A model generated the notes under the pieces. It did no database searches, was not told the DNA's origin, and saw only the letters and a list, made by a program, of their open reading frames with translations. Below are positions 24,260 to 36,700 of a stretch of DNA of 64,000 nucleotides, piece by piece. Every line of letters starts with the position of its first letter. The first letter of the stretch is position 1. Source of the stretch: Camarhynchus parvulus (lineage: Eukaryota; Chordata; Aves; Passeriformes; Thraupidae); NCBI RefSeq assembly GCF_901933205.1, contig NC_044572.1, forward strand, positions 26,932,501-26,996,500. Reading direction: 5' to 3'. A program made the translations under genes and the position numbers.

Positions 24260-24980
24260 AAGCCTGCTGTGACAGTTTTAGCTTATTTGGTTAGCATCTA
24301 TGAATAAATAAACAGCTGAGCTGGTGCCACCTTTTATAGCTATTCTTTTTCTCAGCTGGATGTTAAAAGATTATCTCTTTTCTCAGAGCTTTTCCTTTTT
24401 ATGTGCTCTAGACCTGAATTAACAGGTCATTATTTCATGGGGTTTTTTTCAGGCTGATGTTGCAATACAGTAATTGCACAGGCCAGCATGCACATTTCAA
24501 GGGTTTTATTTTGGGTGTTTTTCTTTGCCTGTGATGTGACATTAGTGCAATATTACTATAAATAAAAGTGCAGAGCCATTAATGCTAAATGAAACAATGT
24601 GGATGATGCAGACTTTGAAAAAAGACATAAAGTGGCCGTTGTTTATTGTTCCATTGGAATGCCTTCTAATCTGGGTTTAACAACTGAGGTTTCAGTAGAC
24701 ACCAATCAGTAAGACTTCTGCTTAGCTTCCACATTTATCAGTGATACATGAACTTCATCTTAACAGCTGCATTTTGTCAGGAATTCTGATACTAAATGAA
24801 AATCAGAACAAAACAAGCAAGACAGAGCATGAGAACATTGTGCCTTAAGGGCAATGAGTATGTTAATTAATTTTAACAGTGTTTCTAAGTCTAATTATTT
24901 GTTTTAAGGGGTCCTGCTCATCAGTAAAATACAAACAGCAATTATTATTAAAGACATTTCATGATTATAAATGGTGAGTC
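24260..24980. other. Candidate conserved non-coding element
   Basis: This stretch is AT-rich without simple repeats. It is dense in TAATT-containing words (for example TAATTGCA, GCCATTAATGC and TTAATTAATTTTAACAG), which resemble homeodomain-type sites. It has no open frame of note. The texture resembles vertebrate conserved enhancers, but this is inference from composition only. Confidence 0.2.
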
Positions 24981-25270
24981 AGGGAATCTCCCTTAAAACT
25001 GAGTGAACAGATAGTGCAGAATGAAACCATACTCAATGTAATCCTTAAATTCAAACTGGGATTTCAAGGAGGCCCAAGAGAAATAGAACCATTCCTGTCA
25101 AGTATTCCCCTGCAAGCTTCAACAGGACTCAGGACCCAACAGGATTTTAACTCATTATAATTTTAGGTCAATAAACCAGTGGATGTTTATGAAGAAGCTA
25201 GAAAAGTGTGGGGGTGTTTTGGATGGTTGGTTGGGTTTTTTTCATTTGTTTTGTGTTTTGTTGAGTTTTT

Positions 25271-25374
25271 TTGGTTGGTTGGTTGGTTGGTTGGTTGGTT
25301 GGTTGGTTGGTTGGTTGGTTGGTTTGGGGGTGGTTTGTTTGTTTGTTTGTTTGTTTGTTTGTTTGTTTGTTTTG
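25271..25374 (+). repeat. Compound microsatellite (TTGG)n-(GTTT)n
   Basis: About 13 units of TTGG (25271-25324), a short G-rich joint, then about 10 units of GTTT (25333-25374), followed by a G6 run. The frames across it (Gly/Trp/Leu/Val repeats on plus, Gln/Thr/Asn/Pro repeats on minus) are artefacts of the repeat. It is probably polymorphic in length. Confidence 0.98.
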
Positions 25375-28300
25375 GGGGGTTTTATTTGTGAGCCAGGGGA
25401 AATACTGTCTGGATATTATATGATGAATAGCTTTAGGACAGTAACATCTCAACCATTGTTACTATTTCTCTTCCACTACTGAAAAGCCAAAGCATTTTGG
25501 ATATAAAGGAGGAAGGTATAAGTTTTCTTCAGGAATGATAACAAGCAGAGAAATGCTGAAAATTCATAAAGGAAGATGGCAGTAGGCCAATCAGCTAAAA
25601 TATTATTATTTTATTCAGTATCCCTAAGTCTTCCAATAATCCCTTCTTCCAAATTGTCACATATACTTCTTCCACTGTGAAAGAAATACATTCACTGAAC
25701 ATTCATATTTGTATTGATTTAATACTTCTTAAAAGTAGTCAATAATAACAATATCCCCCTGGACTGGGGTGGAAGAGCAGTTTTGATTTTTGCTCTGTAG
25801 ATCTGGAGTTTTTAAATCACTTTTACCCAGGGTTGTTTAAAACAGCACTATTACAAAAAAGGTAAAAGGTACAAGACTACAGATATTTCTGGATTTTCTG
25901 GGCTCATTTACAGGTACTAGAGCCTAGGGACGAGTTCTTCAACTCAAAACACTATGTGCTAGACAGATAAAGCAAAAAGAAGCAGATATCCTCAATTTTT
26001 AGTAACATTTTGGGTTTAGCTGATGTGAGCTACTGAGTAAACCTGTTCACAGTAGTGCATGAATTCACTTTTCACTGAATATGAACATATGTGATATTTG
26101 CTGAAGCAGTTTTGGAAAGGAACCTTAATTCTCATTAATTCTCTTTGGGTGACAAGTATCTTTCTTTGGAATTATGATTGCTTTCATGAATTTGAAACTG
26201 TACCCAAATGTACCTTCATGTGCAATTTACATGTTTTTATGCAAAATAATTTTTTGTTTTTACAACAAAGATCTATTAATTTTAGCACAGAATGTTTTAC
26301 TCATTATGGAAAACTTAGAGATTTCATAATTTTCTTTTCACACTCAAGAAGAAATGACCAAAACAAGATTTTTGACGATTGCCAGGGAACTAGAAAACAA
26401 GAAATGTCAATTCTCTTTTGGCCTCCTGCTTACTATTGGAAGAAAATATGCACCAAGGATCAAGATGACTAAAAGACATCACACAGATAGTCCTGTTTTT
26501 TTTGGTTTAGCCTGAGTATATATTTATTATTTATTTTATATATTTTTACTTATTATTTTGGCTTGTTAAAAGGACTTATTTGACTACTGTCACCAGCACT
26601 ATGTCTGAAGACGTAGGTTGAACCATGCTAGGGTTGTTATGGATCCTCTTAATTTCTAGATATGAAAAGATGAAAATTATTTCTTTTTTAAGCTGTCAAG
26701 AATGCACCAGGTCTTCTCAAAAATGTCATCACCCCACTGCCTAAATACCCTGGAGACTATTTAACAGTGCAGGGAGGAGAAAGTTTAATTGTTCTTGCTG
26801 TTATTCAACCATGAGGAAGTCTGAAACACCTGAAAAGATATGACCAGTTGGATTAGAGCTGATAGGTCCCAGTTGGATAATACTGTAGTTTTACTAGTAA
26901 GAGCTAAGGCAAGGAGCCAAAAAAGACATGAGCATTCTCAAATCAGAAGGATCTAAAATTGAAATTAAAGAGTAGACAAAAAGCAGGCTAGCAGCCAGAA
27001 GCTCACACAGGACTGCTTCCAGGTCTTGTACAATCGTGTCATATCTGTTATATACTGTATATATGTACAACATTTTATTTAATCTCAACAGTCTTTCAAT
27101 GACAAAACAATCCTGTTGTAAAATAATTAAGGTGAAATGCTATAAAATCTTGCTTCATTTAAACCTTCTTCTAAGGTTCTTTTCAGTCTTCCTTGAAGGA
27201 AGGTATGCATTTATTTACCTGTCAAACTGCAGAAGCTGGTTTGTAATAAGATAGACTTGAATGAGAAGAAGTAATTGATGAAGGGAAAAGGTCAGTTTCT
27301 TTATAATATTATCAACAGAGAGAAGCAAGAACAAAGAAAATTAAGGTTATGTCACATAGCAAATAAAACTTCGAAGTGGACATTTTAATATAAGGCTAGC
27401 CAAAAAAGGGTATATTAAGGTGTGCTTAACATTATTTTCTGTTATTATTTTTAAGGCACAGAAGTACTTCAGAATTGTGTTTGAGATACTCGCCTACAAC
27501 ATTTGACCACACTTACAGTACAAGTGTAAAATCAATTTTCTGCACTGCCATTTATCTCGGTACTGATTTTAGCTGGCTCTCTAACAGAATGACTCTACTG
27601 GAGAGGTTATTTTACTTCAGAGTGGCATTTCACAAGCCTTAAATGGTCTGAAGAGATGGCATGTGACCTTTAGGAATATTTTTAACTCTGCTTTCCTCTG
27701 AAAAAGAATTATTTAACCCTGTGTGGTTATATGAACATAAGTCACTCACTTTTCCCTTTGTGCGTCTCAAAATACGTCTGGCATTGACTTATTTCAGCAT
27801 AACTAACTGTTGACTGTACTGAATTTTTTAACAGAAGCTGAGGATAAAAAGTAGATTGAAGGTACTTATCTGCTGCTTTTTGGGGGGAACATTTTGAGAA
27901 GATTAATTAGTTTCATTTATAATTGTACAAGTCACGTATCTGGATTCTCAAACTTTATGATATTTTTATCACTGTTACGAATATAGTGCTGGTGTCTGTC
28001 CAAATGAAATTAAAACAGAGGTCTGGAATTGCAGATGTTGCTGATTAGTAACTCTAGTTTAGAACAAAAAGGAAGAAATTAGAAATTCTTGACTATACTA
28101 TATCAATCAAAACAATCACCAGTCCTTTAGAATACCTACTCAGACAAATAAGTGCCTCAAAAATAAATTCAGATCATGACAAATGTCTTAAAGTACCTGA
28201 AAACACTAGAGATCAATATCTAATTAACCCTGAGCAATGCTCTATTACAAAATTGGCTACCTAGCAAAATATAATGGACAGCAAAACAAAAAGAAATAGA

Positions 28301-30733
28301 AGCAAGTACTGGCTGCATATGACTAAGTGAGAGAAATATAAAGGAAGAAAATATGTCATCATGTACAACATTTGTTAATAACTGGGTTAAAAAACCACCA
28401 GTTTTGACAAAAGGAAATATTGAAGACTTAAAAGCAATGTAGAAACTGACCACAATCATGTGAGAATTCCTAAGAATTCCTTAAAGTACTCCCCTTGCAC
28501 CTTTTGATACAGAAGAAATGAAAACTGTAACAAATAGGAGAGCTAAAGAAAAGTCTCTTTCCAGTAGTATAACTGCAGAACTAATGGGTTTTAGTATAAA
28601 CAGTTCCTAGTTGAATTCTCAGTTTTATCAGTCTACAGCGCAATTCATAGATGCCCTGATGTGATAGAACCAAAAGATATTAAATGTATCATCATTCACA
28701 ATTTAGAGGTTTTGTGCTCTAGTCCTCTCTTATGTCATATTGTCATTGTAGTCTGTCTGAACAATTGAGACTTCAGATTTTTAGAGATATAAGCCCCGAA
28801 CCAGGACACTCAATTCTATCTGTAGCAACTACAAAAGGAGTGCTCCAAGGGTAGCTCAGGAGTTTAACTGCTTCATTGTCAAGAGCTGTTCTCTGGGGTT
28901 TTCCCTAGGCACGTGGGTATAACACAGGTTTCCTGAGAGGCAGCTGAGTTGGATCCCAGTAGCTATGCCTTACAAATGTCTTTACCTTTTTTGACCAAAG
29001 CCTGAACTGCACTAAGTCAAAGTGGGTTTCCAAGGTGATACTCTATTTTGAATTTATTTTCTTACACTACAGAACACAAATTTTATTTTCCTAAAGGGAG
29101 AGTAATCTCCAGTCATAAATTGTGCTTAGTGTCCCATATGCAGGAATTTTCCTTAGTTGGTGTAGTAGTTTCAGCCTTACATCTCAAGTCCATAAGATAA
29201 CTTCTGTAAGTAAAACTTCATTTAGGGAAAATATGTAGCACAGTACTGCCACATCAAAACTACTCCCATGCTAATGTTTTCTTCAGAATATAGTCAGGAT
29301 CCACTCTAATACCATTAGGCTTCATTTCATTTCCTCTCCTGCTAGAAATATGTCACAGAGCATCACACTGATATTTAGAAAACTTAATGCAAATTTAAAT
29401 ACTTTCATGGATAGTTTTCTCATTTATTCTTGTGTCAACACTATCCTTTTATGCTACAAGCTCTCTTCTATCTAATGAAAAAAAATTAAATTCTCAGCAT
29501 ATGCTTTTTCAGATGTGGCAATTTCCATAATTTCCTTCCTCTTAGCCATCCAGCCTTTTTCTTCTCTTCTTAACATCATCATCCTATGTGAAAAAAAACC
29601 CTTTGTTTTCATTTACTGCTATACCTTAACTGCCTTCACTCTTGCTCTTATAATTTGTGCAATGCCTGCAATTTACATTTAATTTTATATATTTCTTATA
29701 TTTCTACAAATTTATACTAAAAAAGCTTTTGGTCTCTGATTTATTTGCCATTGGCATATTACAATTTTACTTTGGGTTACCTAGGCTGCAGTTTTCTATG
29801 TTGATCTACATTTTTTCTTAGTTTTCACAAGCTCTTTTGAATTAAGCATGTATTTGCTTTACAGCTCTACTAGGCAGAAAAAAATACAAACTGTTATGGA
29901 GACTTCAGAATGTGCTACATGATACATGAGAAGGTACCTCTAAATTCCAGGAAGAAGCAGGAATGTGATCAAATTATGAAGATGTGTGTCCAATCCTACA
30001 AGTCCACAACATTTTGGTAAGTAATAGGCATTTTAGGAATTACACATTTATATCTCTTTTAAAAGTGGCCCATGAAGCTCAGCTTGGGTCAAGGAATATC
30101 TGAAATTATACAGGACAGAAAATTTTGGTGAGATTGACCGCCTTAAAAATTAGATTTTAATTTATGAGTCTTGCTGAATAGTGGTTAAAACCATTTAAAA
30201 CAAAGGTCCCACTAGTCCAGCAATCACTCTCTGTCAGTATAGGAATGTGACTGCTCAAAAATAGTATAAAATTTCGTTAATAATATCTTCCTCTTAAGTG
30301 TTTTCTCCATCACCAAGCACCTGCAATATAGTAACTACCTGAGCTAGAAGAAGCCAGTAGTCTTTTTTTAATCCTCTGTGCACACCTGTGCACTTGTACA
30401 GTTTCTCTTGAAGCAATATAATGAACTTGTATTTACAACATATTCTGGTAAAGAATTCCCTGTCTCCAATATATATGAGTTAAATTGCCCTACTACTGCC
30501 ACAATATCCAAATTCGCTTTGAGTCTGAAATTCAGGTCCAAGTGACTTGCCAAGGATCCTAAAAGTTTGGTTTAGAAGGTCCTTGTTTTTTGAGGGATGT
30601 GCACTATTTTACCTATGTTACTATCTGACAGACTACAACCATTATGGCTTGACAAGATAATAATTGATTTTGGAATTGGTGAAGTGCTCTCCACTCTACC
30701 AATGCTCCTCTAGTAGCTACAGTAGCATGCACC
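25375..30733. other. AT-rich unique sequence, no gene seen
   Basis: The longest frame here is the 124-codon one at 26098-26472, which has no recognisable domain and an ordinary AT-rich composition. No mobile element, RNA gene or tandem array was recognised over about 5.3 kb. Confidence 0.55.
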
Positions 30734-31251
30734 TGTTGCGGTGTGATGTAATAGCCTGTCTCAGTCATCCCAGTTCTTTCCCCAGGTGTGCCAATAACCT
30801 CTCCCTTCCCCTTCCTTGTTCCCTACTGAGTGCTGTCCGTCAATCTTGGCATTCCAGCAAGGGCGTCGTGTGATTGGCGAAGTTCAAAAGATGCCTCTCA
30901 GCCCTGGGGACATTGGGCCATCCAGATGTCATTTGTCCCCTGAGACTTCCCCCCCCCCTTACCTGGTTGGTGGGATTCCTACCCCTTCCCTTCCCCTCTC
31001 CCTGGGGTTAAAAGACACAGCAACCATGCGGTTCAGTGGTTCTGTTGCAGCTGTTCCTGGATTCAGAGGCCTGTGTGCTAGGAATAAAGCTCTGGATTGA
31101 AACCCTCCAGCAGAACCCGACTCCTTTTCCTTCACTTCGCCTAAAGCGTCTATGCCAGAGGCAAACCTGAGCTCCTGCACGCCTGGACTTGTCCCAGGCG
31201 CCTAGCTGCAGCACCCAGCCAGCCAAAGGTGTCTCAGGTGAAACCACCACA
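30734..31251 (+). mobile_element. GC-rich retroviral LTR, class not resolved
   Basis: The block is clearly richer in G+C than its surroundings. It starts TGTTGCGGTG and has a likely end ACCACCACA, which roughly complement each other as LTR ends do. It carries a TATA-like GGTTAAAAGACAC near 31005-31017 and an AATAAA at 31083-31088, spaced as in an LTR (U3, then R with the poly(A) signal, then a roughly 150-base U5-like part). No gag, pol or env sequence is adjacent and no clear target duplication was found, so the right border could lie up to about 31300. It could be ERV1- or ERVK-related. Confidence 0.65.
31083..31088 (+). promoter_or_regulatory. Poly(A) signal AATAAA in LTR
   Basis: An AATAAA hexamer about 70 bases downstream of a TATA-like box, as expected for the R region of an LTR. 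Confidence 0.6.
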
Positions 31252-33525
31252 GCTGCCGCCTTTGGTCAAGCAGCAGGGCCAGACAAGCCCAGGCACGTTC
31301 CATCTGGTAATATTGGTATTTAATTCCAATATGCACCAAATGAATACTTTCTGCAGAACATAAGTGGATTTAGCCCACATGCATCATATCACTGAACTTC
31401 ACAGACAGACTCTTGTCCCTTCCAGATGGCTCAGCAAGGGACTTTAATAGAGTGCAGTCTGACCTGTGTTCCCCATTCATTCTGCCAGCTTCCATGGGTA
31501 TGTGCATTGGATGTGCTAATTTATTAAGTTTTACAAAGTTAGAGGTAATATGGTCATGGTACCTTCTTCTTCACTAATTCAAATAATATATCAGAACTGG
31601 GCAATATTCACCAGGAACAAGTCATGTGTTAGATTTTTGACCTGCAAGATTTTTAAGTCCCAGATGTCATTCTTTCAGTTGGTAGAAGCCAAAAATAGAA
31701 AAGTGTTTTCAATAGAAAAACACTTCTTTGTAAGTAGCAATGTAAGTGGCAGTGGAGAATGTGACAATAGATGTTTTACACTAGCCTTGGAGCTTGGGGA
31801 GTTGTAAAAATGCGGATTCAGCACACTTAACCAAACATACCTGAAGCTAAATTAACCTAAACCCTAATTTAAACTTAGACTCTAAAGTCCATAGTTAACT
31901 ACCAAGCTCTCCACATGCCTAAACTTAGGCACTCCACATTTTCTTTAATACCCTGCTGGAGATTTATGTCCCTATCTCCTAGCTCACTCCATTGCCATCC
32001 AGAGTTTAGATATCAGGGAGGCAACAACTTTTTGCTTAACAGCCCAGGGTTTGTATCTGCTGCTATAAGTCTGGTCTTGGGGACAGCCCCTCCTCAGAGG
32101 AATGTCAGTCTTGAGGAGACAGAATATCAAAAGGCAGAAGATGGAGAAGGAGCCACAATATTTTCTTGCATGTTCAACAGCCACGGAAGGACCAGTTAGT
32201 TATAAAACGTCAGGTAGAGAGCAAACACAAATATTAGTCTAGGAAAATTGTCAAGGGAATAAGAAGAGTTCCAGATCTGTGACCTGTTGGCAGAAATTTG
32301 CCTTCCTTTTACCCAGTGACTATGAATTCAAATATAGAAACATGTTGGCACTCCTATGGCACAATCTAACCCTAATGACAGTAAGTCATAGTTAATACAT
32401 GAGTTTGTACAACATTAATCACAGTATGCTTTTTTGTGTCTGCAAAAATCACTTTTCAGCTCTGAAAGCATTATTCTGGAAATGACCACATGGTGCAAAC
32501 AACCTCATTTTCTGTCCCTCTCTGTCACACTAGGTCAGGCTGTCTTTTGTATAAAGCCATGTGTCAGAGCCTGCCAAAGTAATGAAATATTTTGGGAAAT
32601 ATTTCTCTTGAGCCTAACTGGATTTAGTTTCTCCCTCACACAAAACAGGAATAACAGGAAATTAGTCAATATTAATTAAAAAAAAATCAGCTATACCTGT
32701 GAAAAGATGTCAAACTCTGTATAGGTCTATTTTATTAAAAAAATGCAGACCTATACATATATGCCTAAGTAATCCTACACACCTGAAAAAATTCTTCTAG
32801 AATTAATGCTAGCTTTGTTTGATGGTAGAAATATAGCTATTGGGCTTTTTTTACACTACACACATAGGTAAATTATATTAAACAGTTTGCAAGAGTTGAT
32901 AAAATTCATTAGCATTTTGCATTGCCTCTAGCTTCTTCCATGTATTGTAGCCACACATTTTTAAGCACAAATAATTTTGAAAACATTGGCTAACTGAAAT
33001 GACCTGAATAATGGCTAAGTCAATAGTGTGAACAGAATGATTGTTCAATTTAGCATGTATTTCTATTTAGGCTCCTTGATCAATAAGATACCTGTGATTA
33101 AGAAAAAAAAAGAAAAATATAAGAAAAAAAAGAAAAAATCATCTACCTCATAGGTAATAAAAATGGCATGTCTAGAGTTGCATTGTCAGGGTCATCAAGA
33201 AATCTATTTCACTTGTGCAATAACGTGGAAACATTTTATTTAGCACTTTTCAGCTGTTCATTTTTTTTCAAACAAAGCAAATAAAAAAAGACCCTGAAGG
33301 TCTCTACTCAGAGAAATATGGCATTGGCAGTAGGTATGGACTTACCTCAACAATTGTCTTAACTTGGCCAATGTATTAGATTGGGTTTCCTTTAATGCAA
33401 AAATCTAAATATTAATTTCCCAAGTTGGTGAGGAAAGAGAGAAGTTCTTCAAAAGACAGTTCAGGGAAATTATCTCGGGACAGATACAGATCCTCGGGAA
33501 GAAAGATGCCTATCTCTTTCTAGTG
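31252..33525. other. Unique sequence with faint old-repeat traces
   Basis: Around 31840-31960, words such as CCTAAACTTAGGCACTCCAC resemble old dispersed repeats of sauropsids, but too weakly to name. An A/AG-rich tract lies at 33100-33139. No gene recognised. Confidence 0.45.
33100..33139 (+). repeat. A-rich tract, 20-bp imperfect duplication
   Basis: AAGAAAAAAAA-type units occur twice in tandem. Low-complexity DNA. Confidence 0.7.
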
Positions 33526-33715
33526 GATCATGGAATCATTAAGGCTGGAAAAGTCCAACATTTGACTGAACCACCACTATCATCAACTAAACCATAGCAT
33601 AAGGGCCACATCCAGTTGTTTCCTGACCACTTTGAGGAATGGTAGCTCCACCACTTTCCTGGGCAGTCCATTCCAATGCTTGACAACCATTACAGATAAG
33701 AAATTATTTCTGAAT
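33526..33715 (-). mobile_element. CR1 LINE 3' end fragment
   Basis: The plus strand begins CATGGAATCATTAAGGCTGG, the complement of a CR1 terminus. It continues through AGTCCAACATTTGACTGAAC and GGGCAGTCCATTCCAATGCT, which match the antisense 3' UTR order. The right end fades after GATAAGAAATTATTTCTGAA. Confidence 0.85.
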
Positions 33716-36700
33716 TGACTATGATTGATTATAGAGGAAGCCTGAACAGGTGGCTTAAATTAAATGTCCAGCTTGGCAAATTTTAGAGGAAGGAGAGGTG
33801 AGTCCCAGTCCAGCTACAGGTATGGATGGGACTGAGGGTCTCATATTGTTTTACATCCCATCCCATTAGCCCTTTGCTCCAACAGGAATTATACTGACAT
33901 TATATTGGTACTGATCAGAGTGAGTTGGGAGATCAGAATTTGGGCAGAAGTGTTTAAAAATTGTTGCAGAGGAGTCCTTGGGAAAACTCTAGTTTTGTAC
34001 AGGTCAGCAGCAATTCTTGCCTGATTGTTCCAAGAGGCAATGCAGAGTTATGCTGTCCATAACCGTGCTCTGTGTCTAAGCAGTGCATTTCAGCCCCTGG
34101 GTAGTAACAATAGCAGATGCTTATTATATTTAATTATTAACCATCAGCTCTTTGAACTTATCACCTTAGTCTCTCAGCACCTGCATGATGGATGGCAAAA
34201 TTCCCATAATTTCCAGTTCCATCAGTCAGTAAGTAAAAGGTGAGCATCTGCTAGTCCTCACCAGCCCCTCAGGATATATTCGGCTATCATGATGATTGCT
34301 CCTAATGGTGTTTTACACAAAATAAGTTAGGGTGAAAAAGGCATGCTAGGTTATTTTACACATATACAATGTCAAAGTATTTATTGCCCTGCATATGGCA
34401 AATTTTAAATATAAATAGATAATACCAGTAGTACATTTATTATTACATTTAATATTTACGCAGTGACATAAAGGTACGTGTTCTTTTAAATGCGTCTGTA
34501 TTTTAGAACTGATCAGAAGCTCTAGTTAAAGGAAGGAAGGAAAAATTGGAAAGCTGCAGGTAAGCTGTGCTTTACCCCATCTGCCATTGGATTTTTTTGC
34601 CCTAAAGGTATGTCCACACCACAGAGTGAAGAAATCATCTTTGAAAGTGTAAGGAAACAGGGTAAGTTCTCATTATGCCATTAAGAAAGCTGCTAGATTC
34701 TGCTCTGAGGTAGGACTCTGACTGAAATGCAGAGCCTACAAACATGGATTTGTATGTTGCCTTCAGGACTCAGGTTGCTAATACAGCTCTATTGGCCTCT
34801 AATGCATATTCTCTGCATCAGTGCATCCCCTTAGGTCTGAATACCTGCACTTTTCTTCACTGTGATACCAGGAGGAGTTTGGAAGGTGCTTACAGCAGCA
34901 GTCAAAGAGTGTCTTCCAGCCATCCCCTTCCATGAAGCTGAGTCACAGGGGAAATTTGACTATTGTGTGCAATGCATTAGCAATTTTATAATTTGAAATC
35001 TGATTTTCTCTCAAAGTATTTTCATAAATTAGGCCAGAATAATGAAGCAGTTTGCACCAGAATCCTCCGGGAAACTTTCAAGGCAACTACTGCTGCATTC
35101 TCTCCCAAGACTACACCTCCAAAGAGATCTCATTGCTGAGAGAATACCATATTGCCCTTGCCTCACACATGATGTGAAAATTATCTAGAAAGTCATGTTA
35201 CTGATGTCTTGTAGGACTCAGTAATGGAGCTTGGAATTCATGTGAGACCAGTGCTAAATGCTGATGCAATAGCACACCAATAAACACAAAGTGTTCCAAA
35301 CATCTGGTGAGCTGTGAAGACCCCCTCCCCTTCATGCCCGGCAAAATGGGAATAAAGTGGCCACTCAAAATTTGATCAATAACCTTTGAATATTGCCCAT
35401 AGGTCATGGCTGGGAATAGAACAGAATTGTGCCATCTATTCCTGGTGCACAGCTGGCATACAAGCAGGGGGGCAAACACACAACATACATACCCCAGATC
35501 AAACTGCAGGCAAACTTTGGTAAGACAAAAGTGAAGTGTAAAGAAAGCAATTTCCCAGACATAGTCCTCTGGTAGTAGGCATATAGATCATGAAATCTCT
35601 ATGACTGCGCACCAGACATGAAGTTATGTACAATTTATGTTGAAGATTTATTACTGTTGAAGAACATTTTAACATTTTTAAATGCTTTCATAAGTATTTT
35701 GTTTTCTGCCTGGGTGGTACAGAAAACATGATTTTTACATTAATAAGCATATGAAAAAATATGTTCCCAATTTATTAATTGTGAATTATTGTAAGCGATA
35801 CAACTGTTTACAACTTCTTATGCCTACTATAAACCAAAAAATTACAAATTCAGAAACTGAGGAGACAGCATAACTGTTTTTTGAAGTGCTAGAAGATGTT
35901 TGGAAACCAGTCAATAAAATTGTGACTATGGTAAGGACTTTCTTCAAAGAGGCAAAAGAAAATCTCAGTGTCTAAGAGACTCCTACATTCCCTTTTTTGG
36001 GGGGCCAGTCTGCTCCTTCAATTTCAGGAAGAGCTGAAGGAGTCTCTGATGGAGTTTCCCTCTCCTACTCAAGGATGCCTCAGCAACATAGGGGGCCTTT
36101 TGCAGAATAGTCTCCCTGAGGGATCCCTGGCTGTGAAATTTCTGGTCTGTGTCTTGATAATTGCAAATTTCTTATCTCTAACAATTTTTTTCAACAGCCA
36201 CTGAAAGAGGAAAAGAGGATGTTTCAAAGCCTTTGCTGACATTTTAGAAGGTGCCTACTAGTTACAGCCTAATTAACTTTATGATAATGTTTAAGTTATG
36301 ATATGGTCTTTCAGAAGTAATTTGAGGGTAGTTTCCATTGTTTGCATGAATGTCTCAGGCAAGACAGGCAATTAAAATAGAGATTGTACCAAAGCAGTGA
36401 AATTACATATCAGAGATCTTCTGAATATATCATAGGGTTATTTTTATCAGATATATCTTCTGAAACTCTATAAAGGATGTTCATTTACTCTCCTTGGCTA
36501 CCCCACATTTCAGCCAAATATGAAAATTCCCTGTAAAAGCATTACATGCTGCAAAACCCCTGACAAATACCTGTCTTATATGATAAAGACATCCAAATCT
36601 TAATTAATTTTATTTAAAACAATAGGAGTGATACTGAGATTTTTCTCAAATTCACTTTGCTATTTGTTACCATAAAATCAAAAATGTTCTTTTCTACAGC

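Noticed and set aside
24908..24926. CCTGCTCATCAGTAAAA also occurs in the LTR at about 2437
   Set aside because: The match is only 17 bases long with unrelated flanks; probably coincidence.
25198..25452. Frame coding for a Gln-Pro-Thr-Asn repeat protein
   Set aside because: Purely a translation of the GGTT/GTTT microsatellite.
26098..26472. 124-codon plus-strand frame
   Set aside because: AT-rich composition, no domain, no known relative recognised and no splice or promoter support. This length is plausible by chance.
31850..31875. CCCTAA word as interstitial telomere sequence
   Set aside because: Only a single unit is present; no tandem TTAGGG array.
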